A DNA stretch of 36,214 nt from JAKORR01 sp964608495 (GCA_964608495.1 CAZSOQ010000018.1:1-36214); one strand, 5' to 3'. Shown: positions 17,008-26,031, counted from the stretch's first letter. Numbers and translations: made by a program. The notes: generated by a model not told the origin, from the sequence alone.

Positions 17008-17040
17008 GGGGCCGCGCGACCAGCGCGGCCCCCTTCTCTT
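17008..17040 (+). terminator. Rho-independent terminator of ftsZ
   Basis: A perfect 10-bp stem GGGGCCGCGC (17008-17017) / GCGCGGCCCC (17023-17032) with loop GACCA is followed by CTTCTCTT. It begins 22 nt after the ftsZ stop codon and closes the ftsZ unit before the acetyltransferase gene. Confidence 0.85.
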
Positions 17041-17075
17041 GCGCCTCGCCCCACCACGAGCCTGAGGTGAAAGCC

Positions 17076-18038
17076 ATGGGGTCCAGCTTGTCGGCCAGGG
17101 CCGTAGAACTCGAGCAGGCAGGCGTCCTCGCCGAGCTCATCAACACGGCCTATGACGACTGGCGTGCCCTGGAGCGGGTGACCGCCTACGCCCCGATCGA
17201 GCCACCCCGCGTCTCCGCGGAGAGCCTGCGGCAGGCCGCCGAGCGGGGCGACCTGGAGCCTGAGGCCTCGCGCGTGCTGTGGGACGGCGGCGAGCCCGTG
17301 GGCCTGGTGGGCCTGGGGGTCAAGTCCGGCTCTCAGGTCGCGCGGCTGGGCTGGGTAGCCGTGCGGCCGGACTACCGGCGCAGGGGACTGGGGTCGCAGC
17401 TCGTGCGCTATACCGTCGAGCAGGCCCGGGAGGGCGGCTGCCGGTGCCTGGTCACCGGATCCACCGTGGACTCGCGCTATCAGCCGGCGCTCGGCCTGCT
17501 GGAGAAGGTCGGGATGAGGTGGGTGGACCGCGAGCGGTGCAACCTGACGCTGAAGGTGGACGTCAACGGGTGGCAGCCCACGGAGCCCGTGCTCCCCGAG
17601 GGCTTCAGTCTGCGCACCTGGCAGGACGGCGACGAACCGGTGTGGACGGAGCTCAAGTGCGCCATCTTCGAGGACCACACTCCCATCGGCTACTGGAGCA
17701 GCAGGTTCGGCAGCCAGCCGGACTTCGACCCCGCGGGCTGGCATTTCTGCCTGGACGGCGACAAGCCCGTCGGGATCTGCGCCGCCGTGCTGACGCGGTA
17801 CCTCGACTGCGACGAGGTGCTGGGCTGCTGCATCGAGTGGGTGGGCGTGCTGCCGCAGTACCGGGGACTGGGGCTCGGCAGGGCCATGATGGCCGCCTGC
17901 CTCAACTACGCCTATCCCTACCGGCCGGAGCCCTTCGTGCTGGTCACTCAGCCCTTCCGCGTTCCGGCTGTCAAGCTGTACGAGGCCCTGGGCTTCAGGA
18001 TCGTGAGGGAGTGGCGGACCTACCAGCACGATCTCTAG
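17076..18038 (+). CDS. Tandem-domain GNAT acetyltransferase
   Basis: This 320-residue cytosolic protein contains two GNAT domains in tandem, as in mycothiol synthase-like and other two-domain N-acetyltransferases. The first domain has LGWVAVRPDYRRRGLGSQLV (91-110) with the acetyl-CoA pyrophosphate loop RRRGLG. The second has EWVGVLPQYRGLGLGRAM (around 254-272) with YRGLGLG and a C-terminal AVKLYEALGFRIV motif that closes the CoA site. Both CoA loops look intact, so both halves may bind acetyl-CoA. ATG at 17076 is chosen because TGAGGTGA (17063-17070) precedes it at 5 nt; the earlier GTG at 17067 lies within that site. Substrate unknown. It begins just after the ftsZ terminator, so it needs its own promoter, which I cannot see. 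Confidence 0.9.
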   Translation: MGSSLSARAVELEQAGVLAELINTAYDDWRALERVTAYAPIEPPRVSAESLRQAAERGDLEPEASRVLWDGGEPVGLVGLGVKSGSQVARLGWVAVRPDYRRRGLGSQLVRYTVEQAREGGCRCLVTGSTVDSRYQPALGLLEKVGMRWVDRERCNLTLKVDVNGWQPTEPVLPEGFSLRTWQDGDEPVWTELKCAIFEDHTPIGYWSSRFGSQPDFDPAGWHFCLDGDKPVGICAAVLTRYLDCDEVLGCCIEWVGVLPQYRGLGLGRAMMAACLNYAYPYRPEPFVLVTQPFRVPAVKLYEALGFRIVREWRTYQHDL

Positions 18039-18070
18039 CCTCGCGCGCCGGCCCGCGTTTCGGCGTCCTT

Positions 18071-18089
18071 GCCGCGAGGGCCTCGCGGC
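18071..18089 (+). other. Hairpin in the spacer ahead of the EamA transporter gene
   Basis: A perfect 8-bp inverted repeat GCCGCGAG / CTCGCGGC with a GGC loop lies between the acetyltransferase stop and the transporter ribosome binding site. It has no T-run after it, so it may be a weak terminator, an RNA-stability element or a chance repeat of GC-rich DNA. Confidence 0.35.
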
Positions 18090-18112
18090 CGGCCCGCAGG
18101 AGCGGACCCTGA

Positions 18113-19030
18113 GTGGCAGAGGACAGGCACACCCCGCGACGCTGTCTGCTGGACCCCTGGCTGCTCTCCGTCGCGATCATCTGGGGCGGCAACTTCGCGG
18201 CCTACAAGGTCGTGCTGGAGACCGTGCCGGCGATGGCGATCGTCGGCACGCGCTTCGGACTGCTGGCCCCTGTCCTGCTGCTCCTGGCGCGGCTGCTGCG
18301 GCGGGGCGCGCCGGTGACGCGCGAGCACCTGAGCTGCCTGTTGTGGGCGGGCGTGGTGATCATGGGCGCCCAGCAGGTGCTGTTCATCAAGGCCATGGAC
18401 ATGACCAGCGCCACCGAGGGCGCTCTGATCATCACCTCCGCCCCGATCTTCACGGCCATCATCGCGGTCATCGTGGGCCAGGAGCACCTGTCGCGCCTGA
18501 ACTGGTCCGGCGTGGGTGTGGGCTTCCTGGGGGTTGGGATGGTGATCCTCGGCACCCGCGCGGAGGGTGCCCAGGAGGGCCTTCACCTGGGGGGCAACCT
18601 GGTGATGCTGGCCTCGGCACTGCTGTACGGCTACTTCATGGTCCTGGCGAAGGACCTGGTTCAGCGCTACGGGGGACTGCGGACCGTGGCCTACTGCTAC
18701 GGCCTCGCCTCGGTCCTCATCCTGCCGCTGGCCACTCCGGACCTGCTGCGTACGCCCTGGGCCTCACTAGACCTGCTCACCTGGCTGCTGCTGGTGGGCT
18801 ACATCGGCCTGCTGGCGGGCGTGTACGGCTTCACCGTGTGGTACACTAGCATCGGCCGCACGACCGCTGCGACGACCGCGGTGTACCAGTACCTGGTGCC
18901 CGTGGTGGCGCTGGTGAGCGCGGCCGTCTTCCTGGGCGAACAGCCTCGGCCGGCACAGGTTGCCGGCGCCCTGGTGGTGCTGGCCGGCCTGGGTCTCACC
19001 CGCTGGACAGTACGTCCGATAGCCCCCTGA
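18113..19030 (+). CDS. EamA/DMT-family transporter
   Basis: An inner membrane protein of 305 residues with about ten transmembrane helices in two EamA repeats, the usual design of drug/metabolite transporter (DMT) superfamily exporters of amino acids or metabolites. The first repeat opens with LSVAIIWGGNFAAYKVVLE and closes with GVGFLGVGMVIL. The second spans GGNLVMLASALLYGYFMVL to AGALVVLAGLGL, with the conserved P of YLVPVVALVSAAVFLGEQ before the last helix. Start GTG at 18113 is downstream of GCAGGAG; the spacing is rather long. It ends 23 nt before the metallopeptidase gene, so the two are probably co-transcribed. Substrate cannot be inferred. Confidence 0.93.
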   Translation: MAEDRHTPRRCLLDPWLLSVAIIWGGNFAAYKVVLETVPAMAIVGTRFGLLAPVLLLLARLLRRGAPVTREHLSCLLWAGVVIMGAQQVLFIKAMDMTSATEGALIITSAPIFTAIIAVIVGQEHLSRLNWSGVGVGFLGVGMVILGTRAEGAQEGLHLGGNLVMLASALLYGYFMVLAKDLVQRYGGLRTVAYCYGLASVLILPLATPDLLRTPWASLDLLTWLLLVGYIGLLAGVYGFTVWYTSIGRTTAATTAVYQYLVPVVALVSAAVFLGEQPRPAQVAGALVVLAGLGLTRWTVRPIAP

Positions 19031-19053
19031 CCAGCGGCCGAGAGGCATCGGCA

Positions 19054-20352
19054 ATGCGCCTGGCGGCAGCTCTCGTGCTGGGTCTGACACTTCCGCCGGC
19101 CTGTCGCGCCGGCGAGACCCCCTGGTGGGTACTGCCTCGCGAGCAGCTCGAGGCCGTGGACCTGCGCAACCCTCGTGTCGCCACGAGCCGGGACCTGGGC
19201 GCTCTCGAGGCCGGGATCGCGGCCTGCCGTGCGCTCCTTGCCTTGCCCGCGCCGCCGGAGGGCACCGAGTCCGTGCCCACCTACTGCCGGGCCTGGGCTG
19301 TCGGGCAGGCCTACTGGTGGCGGCAGACGGGGTCGTGGTACTACGCAGAGGGCGAGGCCGTGCTCAGGCCCCCGGTGCTGCTCGTCGGCCCTCAGACCAG
19401 CGGAGCCGTGGCCGACTTCGCGGTGCACGCGGCGGGCGAGGTGTCCGACTTCCTGCGCTCGAGCTTCGACCTGCCCTCGCCGAAGTACGCGCGGCTCGTG
19501 CGGTTCTTCGACCGGTGGGACGAACTGCCGCAGCCCGTCGCCGAGGCCTTCGGTGAGCATCACGGCTTCGCGAGCGTGAGCGGTCTCACCCTGTCGCCCC
19601 GCTTCGTGATCATCCCGACCTACCTGCCCGGGCGGGGCTGGCAGGGCCGCGACGAGGTGCTGGTGGGCCGCAAGGGCACCATCGCCTCGCGCGTGGCGCT
19701 GCACGACCTTCTCGTCCACGAGCTGGTGCACGCTCACGTCCATGCCCTGCTCGCCGAGGCCGCCGAAAAGCGCGGCGAGGATGCGCTCGAGGCCGATCTG
19801 CCGCTGTGGCTGGATGAGGGCCTGGCCGTGTACCTCACGGAGAAGCTTCTCGTGGAGCCCGGCTCGAAGCCGGTGAGCTACTACGAGTACTCGGCGCCGC
19901 TGCACTACCTAGCCGAGGACTGGGGCGAGGAGGAGCTGCGGGAGTTCGTGCGGACGGCGGTGCTCGACAGCTACCCCACGGCACTGCGGCGGCTGGGCAT
20001 GAGCGAGGAGGGGCTGCGGCGTCACGGCAAGGAGTACCTGAAGCGAAGGCCCGGCATCCGCCGCGCGGCGCGCAGCTACGGCTACATAGTGGTCTTCCTG
20101 GCGGCGCTGGTCGCGCTGGCGGCATTGCCCTTCCTGGTGAGCATCGTGTGGAAGGCGGCCATGGCGCCGCTGAAGCCCTCCTCCAGGGAGGAGCTGTCGG
20201 GCCTGTGGCTGGACGTGCAGTATGCCCTGGGTGGTGGCGACGAGGGGCGGGCGGCCAGGCGCTTCCTGCGACGGCTCCGGCGGGCGCCCGCGCCGTTGAG
20301 GCACAAGCTCGGGTGGCGCCGGTGCAAGCTGTTCCTACTGACCGGGGTGTGA
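19054..20352 (+). CDS. Membrane-anchored HELVH zinc metallopeptidase-like protein
   Basis: The 432-residue product has a signal peptide (1-19, cleavage near CRA-GE). An extracytoplasmic domain follows with HELVH (222-226), in which His222, His226 and catalytic Glu223 form the zincin motif, and WLDEGLAVYL (252-261), where Glu255 is the likely third zinc ligand of a gluzincin. A transmembrane helix (about 343-366) follows, then a basic cytosolic tail of about 65 residues rich in Arg. This resembles 'peptidase MA-like' proteins of the gluzincin group. It sits between the EamA transporter (23 nt) and the flavin reductase (67 nt). Substrate unknown; cleavage of envelope or secreted proteins is a guess from topology. 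Confidence 0.8.
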   Translation: MRLAAALVLGLTLPPACRAGETPWWVLPREQLEAVDLRNPRVATSRDLGALEAGIAACRALLALPAPPEGTESVPTYCRAWAVGQAYWWRQTGSWYYAEGEAVLRPPVLLVGPQTSGAVADFAVHAAGEVSDFLRSSFDLPSPKYARLVRFFDRWDELPQPVAEAFGEHHGFASVSGLTLSPRFVIIPTYLPGRGWQGRDEVLVGRKGTIASRVALHDLLVHELVHAHVHALLAEAAEKRGEDALEADLPLWLDEGLAVYLTEKLLVEPGSKPVSYYEYSAPLHYLAEDWGEEELREFVRTAVLDSYPTALRRLGMSEEGLRRHGKEYLKRRPGIRRAARSYGYIVVFLAALVALAALPFLVSIVWKAAMAPLKPSSREELSGLWLDVQYALGGGDEGRAARRFLRRLRRAPAPLRHKLGWRRCKLFLLTGV

Positions 20353-20419
20353 GGGGACCGGCGCGCAGGCGAGGAGGGTAAGCCCGGGTGCCACGGAATT
20401 GGCCGGCGGAGGTGATCCG

Positions 20420-20992
20420 ATGCCTCGCGCGATAGTGCTGTGTGGATCGCCCCGCAAGGGCGGCAATACTGACCTGATGGCTGAGGCCTTCGCCCGTGGC
20501 GCTCAGGACGCCGGCGCCGAGGTCGAGAAGGTCTACCTCGACGAGCTGTTCCTGCGGCCCAGCGCTGAGGTCTGCGACGACCCGCCCATGCGCGTGGACC
20601 TGCGCCAGGACGACGATGCCCGTAAGCTTCTGGACCGCGTCCTGGCCGCCGACATCGTGCTCTTCGCGTCGCCGGTTTACTGGCAGGGCGTGTCGGCTCA
20701 GATGAAGTGCTTCGTGGACCGCTGGTCCTGCTACTTCGGGCAGGAGTGGTTCAAGGAAGGCATGCGCGGGAAGGTCTTCGCCGTCGTGACGGCCCACGGC
20801 AGCCCCGACCCAGAGGAGGCCCAGTGGGTGATTCGACCGGTCCAGGTCTGGGCGGGCTTCCTGCAGGCCTCCTTCGCCGGGGCCGTGAGCGCGGCACTGG
20901 GCAGGAAGGGCGCCGTCGCCGACGAGCCGGAGCTGCTCGCCCGGTGCGAGGAGCTGGGCGGCAGGGCCGTCCGGATCGCCACGGAGGCCTGA
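20420..20992 (+). CDS. NADPH-dependent FMN reductase / flavodoxin-like NAD(P)H oxidoreductase
   Basis: A 190-residue cytosolic flavoprotein. The N-terminus PRAIVLCGSPRKGGNTDLMA carries the FMN-phosphate loop GSPRKGGNT (9-17), and SPVYWQGVSAQMKCFVDR is the second flavin-contact loop, both typical of the NADPH-dependent FMN reductase family that reduces flavins or quinones. There is no CxxC..C cluster as in iron-sulfur flavoproteins, only isolated cysteines. ATG at 20420 is chosen over an earlier GTG at 20399 because GGAGGTGAT (20408-20416) precedes it. The stop lies 7 nt before the next gene, so the two are likely translated from one mRNA. Confidence 0.9.
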   Translation: MPRAIVLCGSPRKGGNTDLMAEAFARGAQDAGAEVEKVYLDELFLRPSAEVCDDPPMRVDLRQDDDARKLLDRVLAADIVLFASPVYWQGVSAQMKCFVDRWSCYFGQEWFKEGMRGKVFAVVTAHGSPDPEEAQWVIRPVQVWAGFLQASFAGAVSAALGRKGAVADEPELLARCEELGGRAVRIATEA

Positions 20993-20999
20993 GCCAGCC

Positions 21000-22841
21000 A
21001 TGGGGCGGATGGCGGCTGTGGCGAGTGGGGCGATGGTCCTCGTGGCCCTGGGCGGCGTGGGGTACGCCGATGCGCCGCGGGGGCTGTCCTTCCGCACCGT
21101 GGGCTTCTACGGCGTGCAGCTCGACTTCGCGGACTTCGGGTACCTGAAGTTCACCTACACCGAGCCGGGGCACGCCGAGCGCCTTAGCGGGTACAACGCC
21201 CTGCTGCGAGAAGCCCGCGACCGCGGCCAAGTCAGCCTCGTGGGCCTGTACACCTTCGACCGCGTCAGCCACCAGAAGCCCCTCCAGGAGTACCTGGCCA
21301 ACACGGACGCGCTCCTGGAAGGCCTGGACCGAGAGCTGGTCTACGCGGTCTGTCCGACCGAGGAGAACGTGACTTGGAGCAAGGGCCTCGAGATCCTGAA
21401 CGCGCTGTATGACCGGATCACCGACAAGTGGAAGCTCCCGTGCTATCAGTGGCTGTCCATGCCCTATGGGCCGGTGGGCAAGCTGAAGGCCGACGGGTGG
21501 GTGCTGGACGCCTATGGGTATGACTACGACACCTTCCGGCGGCACCTGGCGAAGTTCGTGGTCACAGGGAAGCCCGTCGTGGTCTGTGTGAACGCAACGG
21601 CGCCGAGCGCCAAGCACGCGGCCGAGAGCATCCTCCCCGGAGAGCCGGGATCGGCGGCGGAGGCGCAGATGCGGATCTGCCGGGAGTCTGACGTGCCGGT
21701 GTTCTTCTACGCGGTGGATCGGACCTGGGGCAACGTCCACGCGTGGCTGCGCGATACCGATGCGGAGACGGCGGCCTGCCGTCGGTGGGTCTTCGACTGG
21801 ATCGCCCGCGCCCACGCCGAGGCGCCGGACGGTCTGCCTCTGATGAGCGCCGGGTTCCTGGACGCGCGACCGGCCGAGGTCTGCGGTGGCGCCGACAATG
21901 CCTTCGCGACCGAATACGACTTCTCGGAGGTGGGCTTCCTCGACCACGCCGGCGCCGAGGGCCTGCTGGACCTGCGGTGGGACGGCCTGGCGGAGAAGCT
22001 GCTGCTCGCGGCAGGCGATGAGGCCCGCAGCGCCCGGCTATTCTGGCACCTGAGGTCGCCGCTCGAGATTGAGGCGCTGTCGGCAAGCGTGACGGGCGAG
22101 GCGCGGGGCAAGGGCGCCCGGGTGAGCATCGCCGTGGGGCCGAATATCCTGCACTGGCACCCCGCGGCCCTTGAGGCTCAGGCGGGCACGCAGACGCTGG
22201 ACCTGACCGCCAGCACTCCCCAGGACTGGCGCGGGCGCGAGGGGTGGGTGATGCTGGAGCTGTCGGCGCCGGCCGGGGGAGACATCGCCCTGGACCGGCT
22301 CGCCCTCCGGGGGCGCACGCTGCCGCCCGCCGAGAGGATCATCAGGCTCGAGCCTGGCCCGGAGGCGGGCGTGCTGTACCGCGACGACTTCACCTCGCCC
22401 AAGCTCATCCACTTCGCCGAGGTAGACCAGCCGGAGGAGCTGCAGTGGCGGCCGGGCGACTGGTACATCACCGGCAAGCAGGGGCAGGCCAATCGCGTCC
22501 GTGTGCGCGTGCACTTCGCCTCCGAGCGGGCGCTGGCGGAGGCGGAGGTGCGGGTAGACGCCCTGGCGTGGACGCGCGACCACGGCGCCTCGATCAGGAT
22601 GGGTGTGTCCGGGGACGGCGAGACCATACTGGCCGCGCGCAACACGGCCGAGCTGCCCCAGGACGAGCGGTACCATCGCTTCTCCGGCGTGGTGTCGCTG
22701 CCGCTGGCGGAGGTTGAAGGGCTGCGGGGGGCGAAGGACTTCTGGCTGATCGTGGAGCTTGTCAACGCCTGCGGTGTGAAGGCCGGGCCGAGCAACGTGC
22801 TGCGGTCGCTGGAGGTTGTGGGGCGCGCAGCCACGCCGTGA
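21000..22841 (+). CDS. Secreted protein with probable TIM-barrel and C-terminal beta-sandwich, unknown
   Basis: The 613-residue protein has a signal peptide (1-25, YADA cleavage). The N-terminal region (about 30-285) alternates beta strands and helices (TVGFYGVQLDF, QVSLVGLYTFDRV, RELVYAVCPTEENVTW, LPCYQWLSMPYG, GWVLDAYGYD, KPVVVCVNATA, VPVFFYAVDRTWG), which fits a glycosidase-like TIM-barrel. Glu121/Glu122 and Asp170 at strand ends are candidate acids. Two beta-rich domains follow, the last (about 450-610) a jelly-roll-like module with WRPGDWYITGKQG and WLIVELVN. I do not recognise a CAZy family. It starts 7 nt after the flavin reductase gene. Location in the operon-like run of secreted proteins suggests glycan work, but this is inference. 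Confidence 0.75.
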   Translation: MGRMAAVASGAMVLVALGGVGYADAPRGLSFRTVGFYGVQLDFADFGYLKFTYTEPGHAERLSGYNALLREARDRGQVSLVGLYTFDRVSHQKPLQEYLANTDALLEGLDRELVYAVCPTEENVTWSKGLEILNALYDRITDKWKLPCYQWLSMPYGPVGKLKADGWVLDAYGYDYDTFRRHLAKFVVTGKPVVVCVNATAPSAKHAAESILPGEPGSAAEAQMRICRESDVPVFFYAVDRTWGNVHAWLRDTDAETAACRRWVFDWIARAHAEAPDGLPLMSAGFLDARPAEVCGGADNAFATEYDFSEVGFLDHAGAEGLLDLRWDGLAEKLLLAAGDEARSARLFWHLRSPLEIEALSASVTGEARGKGARVSIAVGPNILHWHPAALEAQAGTQTLDLTASTPQDWRGREGWVMLELSAPAGGDIALDRLALRGRTLPPAERIIRLEPGPEAGVLYRDDFTSPKLIHFAEVDQPEELQWRPGDWYITGKQGQANRVRVRVHFASERALAEAEVRVDALAWTRDHGASIRMGVSGDGETILAARNTAELPQDERYHRFSGVVSLPLAEVEGLRGAKDFWLIVELVNACGVKAGPSNVLRSLEVVGRAATP

Positions 22842-22892
22842 GGTCTCGGTTGTCGCAGGCATAGCACGATGTTCCCGAGGAGGGCCTCTGGC

Positions 22893-25676
22893 ATGATTGC
22901 ACAGCCTTGCCCGATCACCTTTCATTTGTGTCTGGTCCTGGCGCTGGGGCTAGCGTCGCTGGGCGTGGGCGCCTGCGGACACGCTCAGGAGCGCGTCATC
23001 GCCCAGTGGGAGTTCAACACCGACGGCGACCAGGAGGGCTGGGTGGGCGCCAACCATATGCGGGGCGTCCAGGTCGCAGGCGGCCTGCTGACCGCCACCG
23101 CCTTTGACTGGGACCCCTTCCTGACGACCGATGTCCTCGAGGAGCCCATCGCGACTTCCCCGACGCAGGTCATCGAGGTGCGCCTGAACTCACCCGTGGA
23201 CGGCGGGGCCCAGTTCTTCTGGACCAACACAACGGAGACGGAGTACGCGGGCTTCTCGCCCGAGAAGAACACGCCCTTCGCGGTCAAGGCCGGCTGGCAG
23301 GTGTGCCGCGTGCGCCCCTTCTGGCAGGCGGAGGGCAAGATCATCAAGCTGCGCCTCGACTTCCCGGGCCTCGCCAGGGACGGGAGCGACCCGGAGCGCG
23401 TGTGCCAGGTGGACTACATCCGCATCGTGGAGCTGGGGGCCGCCGGCCCGCCGGTCAAGCCCGACTGGACCTTTGACCGCGACGCGCAGGGCTGGCAGGT
23501 GGAGGGCGAGGGCACGGTCAGCGCCGCCGAGGGAGCGCTGGTGGCCCGCCTGGAGGCCGGGGCGAGGCTGGTCGCGCCAGCCGTGGCGATTGACGCCTAC
23601 AACGACATCTTCGTCAGCTTCGTGCTGAGCGTAGACCGGGGGACCTCGGGACGGCTGCAGTGGGCCATGCAGGAGATCAACGGCCTGCAGACCATGGACT
23701 TTCCTCTCATCGCCGACGGCAAGCCGCACGTGTACAACGTGCCGGTGAGCTCGCAGGGCCAGTGGCGGGCGCCGGTGATCTACCTGGCCCTCGAGCCGGC
23801 CGTCGCCGAGCAGTGCCAGGCGCGGCTGGACTGGCTGCGCACGTCGCCTGAGCCGAGCGGACCGGCCGAGGTGGAGATGCGCGGCTTCCTGCTCAGCGAC
23901 CCGCTGCCCCGCGCCGGACGGCCCTGCGAGGTGCTGGCCCAGGTGGCCAGCCGTGGGGGCGAGGTGCTCAGGGACCTGAGGGCCGAACTGATCCTGCCCG
24001 AGGGTGTGGCCATGGCCGAGGGCGAGGAGCGGGTGAAGACGATCGGGGAGGTGGACTTCTACGAGCCCCAGCGAGTGACGTGGCAGGTGGTCGCGTCGCA
24101 GCCGGGCGAGGTGAAGCTGGGCCTGCGGCTAGGCGAGCCGGCCATCGCGGAGGCGGAGGCCACCGACCGGTTCCTGCCGTCGCTGAATCTGCCCAAGGCC
24201 GACTACGTGCCCGAGCCCAAGCCGGTTCGCGGGGACTACGAGGTGGGCGTGTACTACTTCCCCGGCTGGGATAGCTACGGTAGCTGGGCGCGGATCATGC
24301 CCTTCCCGGAGCGCAAGCCGGTGCTGGGCTGGTACCGGGAGGGACTGCCTGAGGTAGCGGACTGGCACATCAAGTGGGCTGTCGAGCATGGCATCACGTA
24401 CTTCTGCTATGACTGGTACTGGAACCAGGGACGACAGGGGCACACCGCGGCCCTGCACGAGGGCTTCTTCAACGCGCGGTACCGCAACCTGATGAAGTTC
24501 TGCCTGCTGTGGGCGAACCACATGGGCAAGGGCCAGCACTCGCCCGAGGACAACGCCAAGGTGTGCCAGTACTGGATAGACAACTACTTCCGGCGGCCCG
24601 AGTACTTCAAGGTGGACGGTCGGCCGATGGTGGTCATGTTCTCGGTATACGCGATGGAGGTGGACCTTGGGGTCGAGGGGACGCGGGAGTGCATCGAGCT
24701 GTGGCACAAGATGACGCGCGAGGCGGGTTGCGGCGAGATTCTGGTGGTGGGCTGCGGGAATCCGGGGAGCCTGCAGAGGATGAAGGACATGGGGTTCGAC
24801 GCCGTGAGCGGCTACAACTGGCCGAGCTGCGGCGTGGCGGGCCGCAACTACGTGCCGTACATCGAGGTGGCGCGCAACCAGAATGAGCAGTGGTGGAAGC
24901 CGATGGCCGAGGCCGATCTGGTGCCGGTGATCGTGCCGACGAGCCCGGGCTGGGACTCGCGGCCGTGGCACGGGCAGAAGGCCTTCGTGCTGACGGACCG
25001 GACGCCCGAGGCCTTCGAGGAGCACCTGAGCCTGGCGCGCAAGTTCGTCGAGAGCACGGGCCAGCCCAAGGTTGTGCTGACTGAGGCCTGGGACGAATGG
25101 GGCGAGGGGTCCTACTGCCAGCCCCACAAGGAATACGGCTTCGGCCATGTGGACGCCATCCGGAGGGTCTTCTGCCCCGACGCGGGGGACCATCTGGACT
25201 ACGGCCCGGCCGACGTCGGCCTGGGGCCCTACGACTTCGAGGCGCCGAAGGAGTCCCAGTCGGCGTGGGAGTTCGACGCCGAGGGCGGCACTGAGGGCTG
25301 GGGCGCCAGCATGGGCCTGGGGGACCTCAAGGTCGCCGACGGCGTGATGGAGGCCCTGGTGACCACCCGGGACCCGGCCTTCGGCTGTGGCGTGCGCCTG
25401 CGAGCCAGCCAGTTCAGGACGGTCGAGATCCGCATGGCCTTGTCGGACGCCGGCGAGGAGGACCAGTGTCAGCTCTTCTGGGCCACGTCCCTGACGGCGG
25501 TGGGCGAGCCGGCCAGCGCCAAGCTGCCGGTCATCGCGGACGGTGAGATGCACACCTATCGCTTCGAGGTGAGCGCCAACCCGCTGTGGCGGGGGCTGAT
25601 CACACAGTTCCGCTTCGACCCGTGCTCGAAGGAAGGGGCGCTGGTCAGGATAGACTACGTGCGGGTCCTGCCTTGA
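22893..25676 (+). CDS. Secreted GH99/WbsX-like protein with three beta-sandwich modules
   Basis: The start at 22893 is chosen because GAGGAGGG (22877-22884) precedes it; it gives 927 residues and a clear signal peptide (about 1-31; LGVGAC could also be a poor lipobox). Two beta-sandwich modules (about 36-185, 188-325), each opening with a W.FD.D..GW motif, precede a CARDB-like stalk (330-440). The catalytic-like domain (about 449-760) has VGVYYFPGWDSYGSW, GITYFCYDWYWNQGR, LMKFCLLWANH, DGRPMVVMFS, SGYNWPS, VPVIVPTSPGWDSRPW and TEAWDEWGEGSY, the pattern of WbsX/GH99-like proteins (mannosidase-type barrel). A third module (about 792-927) has QLFWATS and PVIADGEMHTY. The modules probably bind glycan. 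Whether it hydrolyses mannan-like chains is not shown. Confidence 0.87.
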   Translation: MIAQPCPITFHLCLVLALGLASLGVGACGHAQERVIAQWEFNTDGDQEGWVGANHMRGVQVAGGLLTATAFDWDPFLTTDVLEEPIATSPTQVIEVRLNSPVDGGAQFFWTNTTETEYAGFSPEKNTPFAVKAGWQVCRVRPFWQAEGKIIKLRLDFPGLARDGSDPERVCQVDYIRIVELGAAGPPVKPDWTFDRDAQGWQVEGEGTVSAAEGALVARLEAGARLVAPAVAIDAYNDIFVSFVLSVDRGTSGRLQWAMQEINGLQTMDFPLIADGKPHVYNVPVSSQGQWRAPVIYLALEPAVAEQCQARLDWLRTSPEPSGPAEVEMRGFLLSDPLPRAGRPCEVLAQVASRGGEVLRDLRAELILPEGVAMAEGEERVKTIGEVDFYEPQRVTWQVVASQPGEVKLGLRLGEPAIAEAEATDRFLPSLNLPKADYVPEPKPVRGDYEVGVYYFPGWDSYGSWARIMPFPERKPVLGWYREGLPEVADWHIKWAVEHGITYFCYDWYWNQGRQGHTAALHEGFFNARYRNLMKFCLLWANHMGKGQHSPEDNAKVCQYWIDNYFRRPEYFKVDGRPMVVMFSVYAMEVDLGVEGTRECIELWHKMTREAGCGEILVVGCGNPGSLQRMKDMGFDAVSGYNWPSCGVAGRNYVPYIEVARNQNEQWWKPMAEADLVPVIVPTSPGWDSRPWHGQKAFVLTDRTPEAFEEHLSLARKFVESTGQPKVVLTEAWDEWGEGSYCQPHKEYGFGHVDAIRRVFCPDAGDHLDYGPADVGLGPYDFEAPKESQSAWEFDAEGGTEGWGASMGLGDLKVADGVMEALVTTRDPAFGCGVRLRASQFRTVEIRMALSDAGEEDQCQLFWATSLTAVGEPASAKLPVIADGEMHTYRFEVSANPLWRGLITQFRFDPCSKEGALVRIDYVRVLP

Positions 25677-26031
25677 GGTGCGCCGCCTGTTGCTGGGGGC
25701 ATAGAGGCACCCGCCGGCGCTTGTCGTACAGGGAGCGTCTTGCTGCGCACTTGGGGCGGCCATGGGTGCTGCTCGCGCGCTCAGCTCTGGCCCAAAGGTT
25801 GCCAGCGCTGCGTTGAGGCCTTTGTGGGGGCGGCGTAGCTCTGCGGGCCTGACGCGCCGCTCACTTGGCGAGACGCTGGCGGTTCAGCCCACGACAGAGC
25901 AGAGGTCCGAGGCACGAAGAGGACCGCGGCAGTCCGTCGGCAATAGGCGTGCGGACATCCCGCCACGTCGGTGTCGGCGCGGTGGTGAGTGCGGGGTGCG
26001 AGCGCTGGATACTGCAGTTGGGGGAGTGACA
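25677..26031 (+). other. 355-nt intergenic leader
   Basis: The frame of the next gene is open back to 25762, but the upstream translation is Arg/Ser-rich without protein character, so I treat this as non-coding. It contains no clear sigma70 boxes. Inverted repeats around 25825-25862 (GGCGGCG / CGCGCC) are weak. It is the longest untranslated gap in the secreted-enzyme run and is likely to hold the promoter of the 1386-residue gene. Confidence 0.45.

Noticed and set aside
15620..17146. 508-codon minus-strand frame over ftsZ
   Set aside because: Ser/Pro/Arg-rich shadow; it would cross the ftsZ promoter and terminator, and FtsZ itself is unmistakable.
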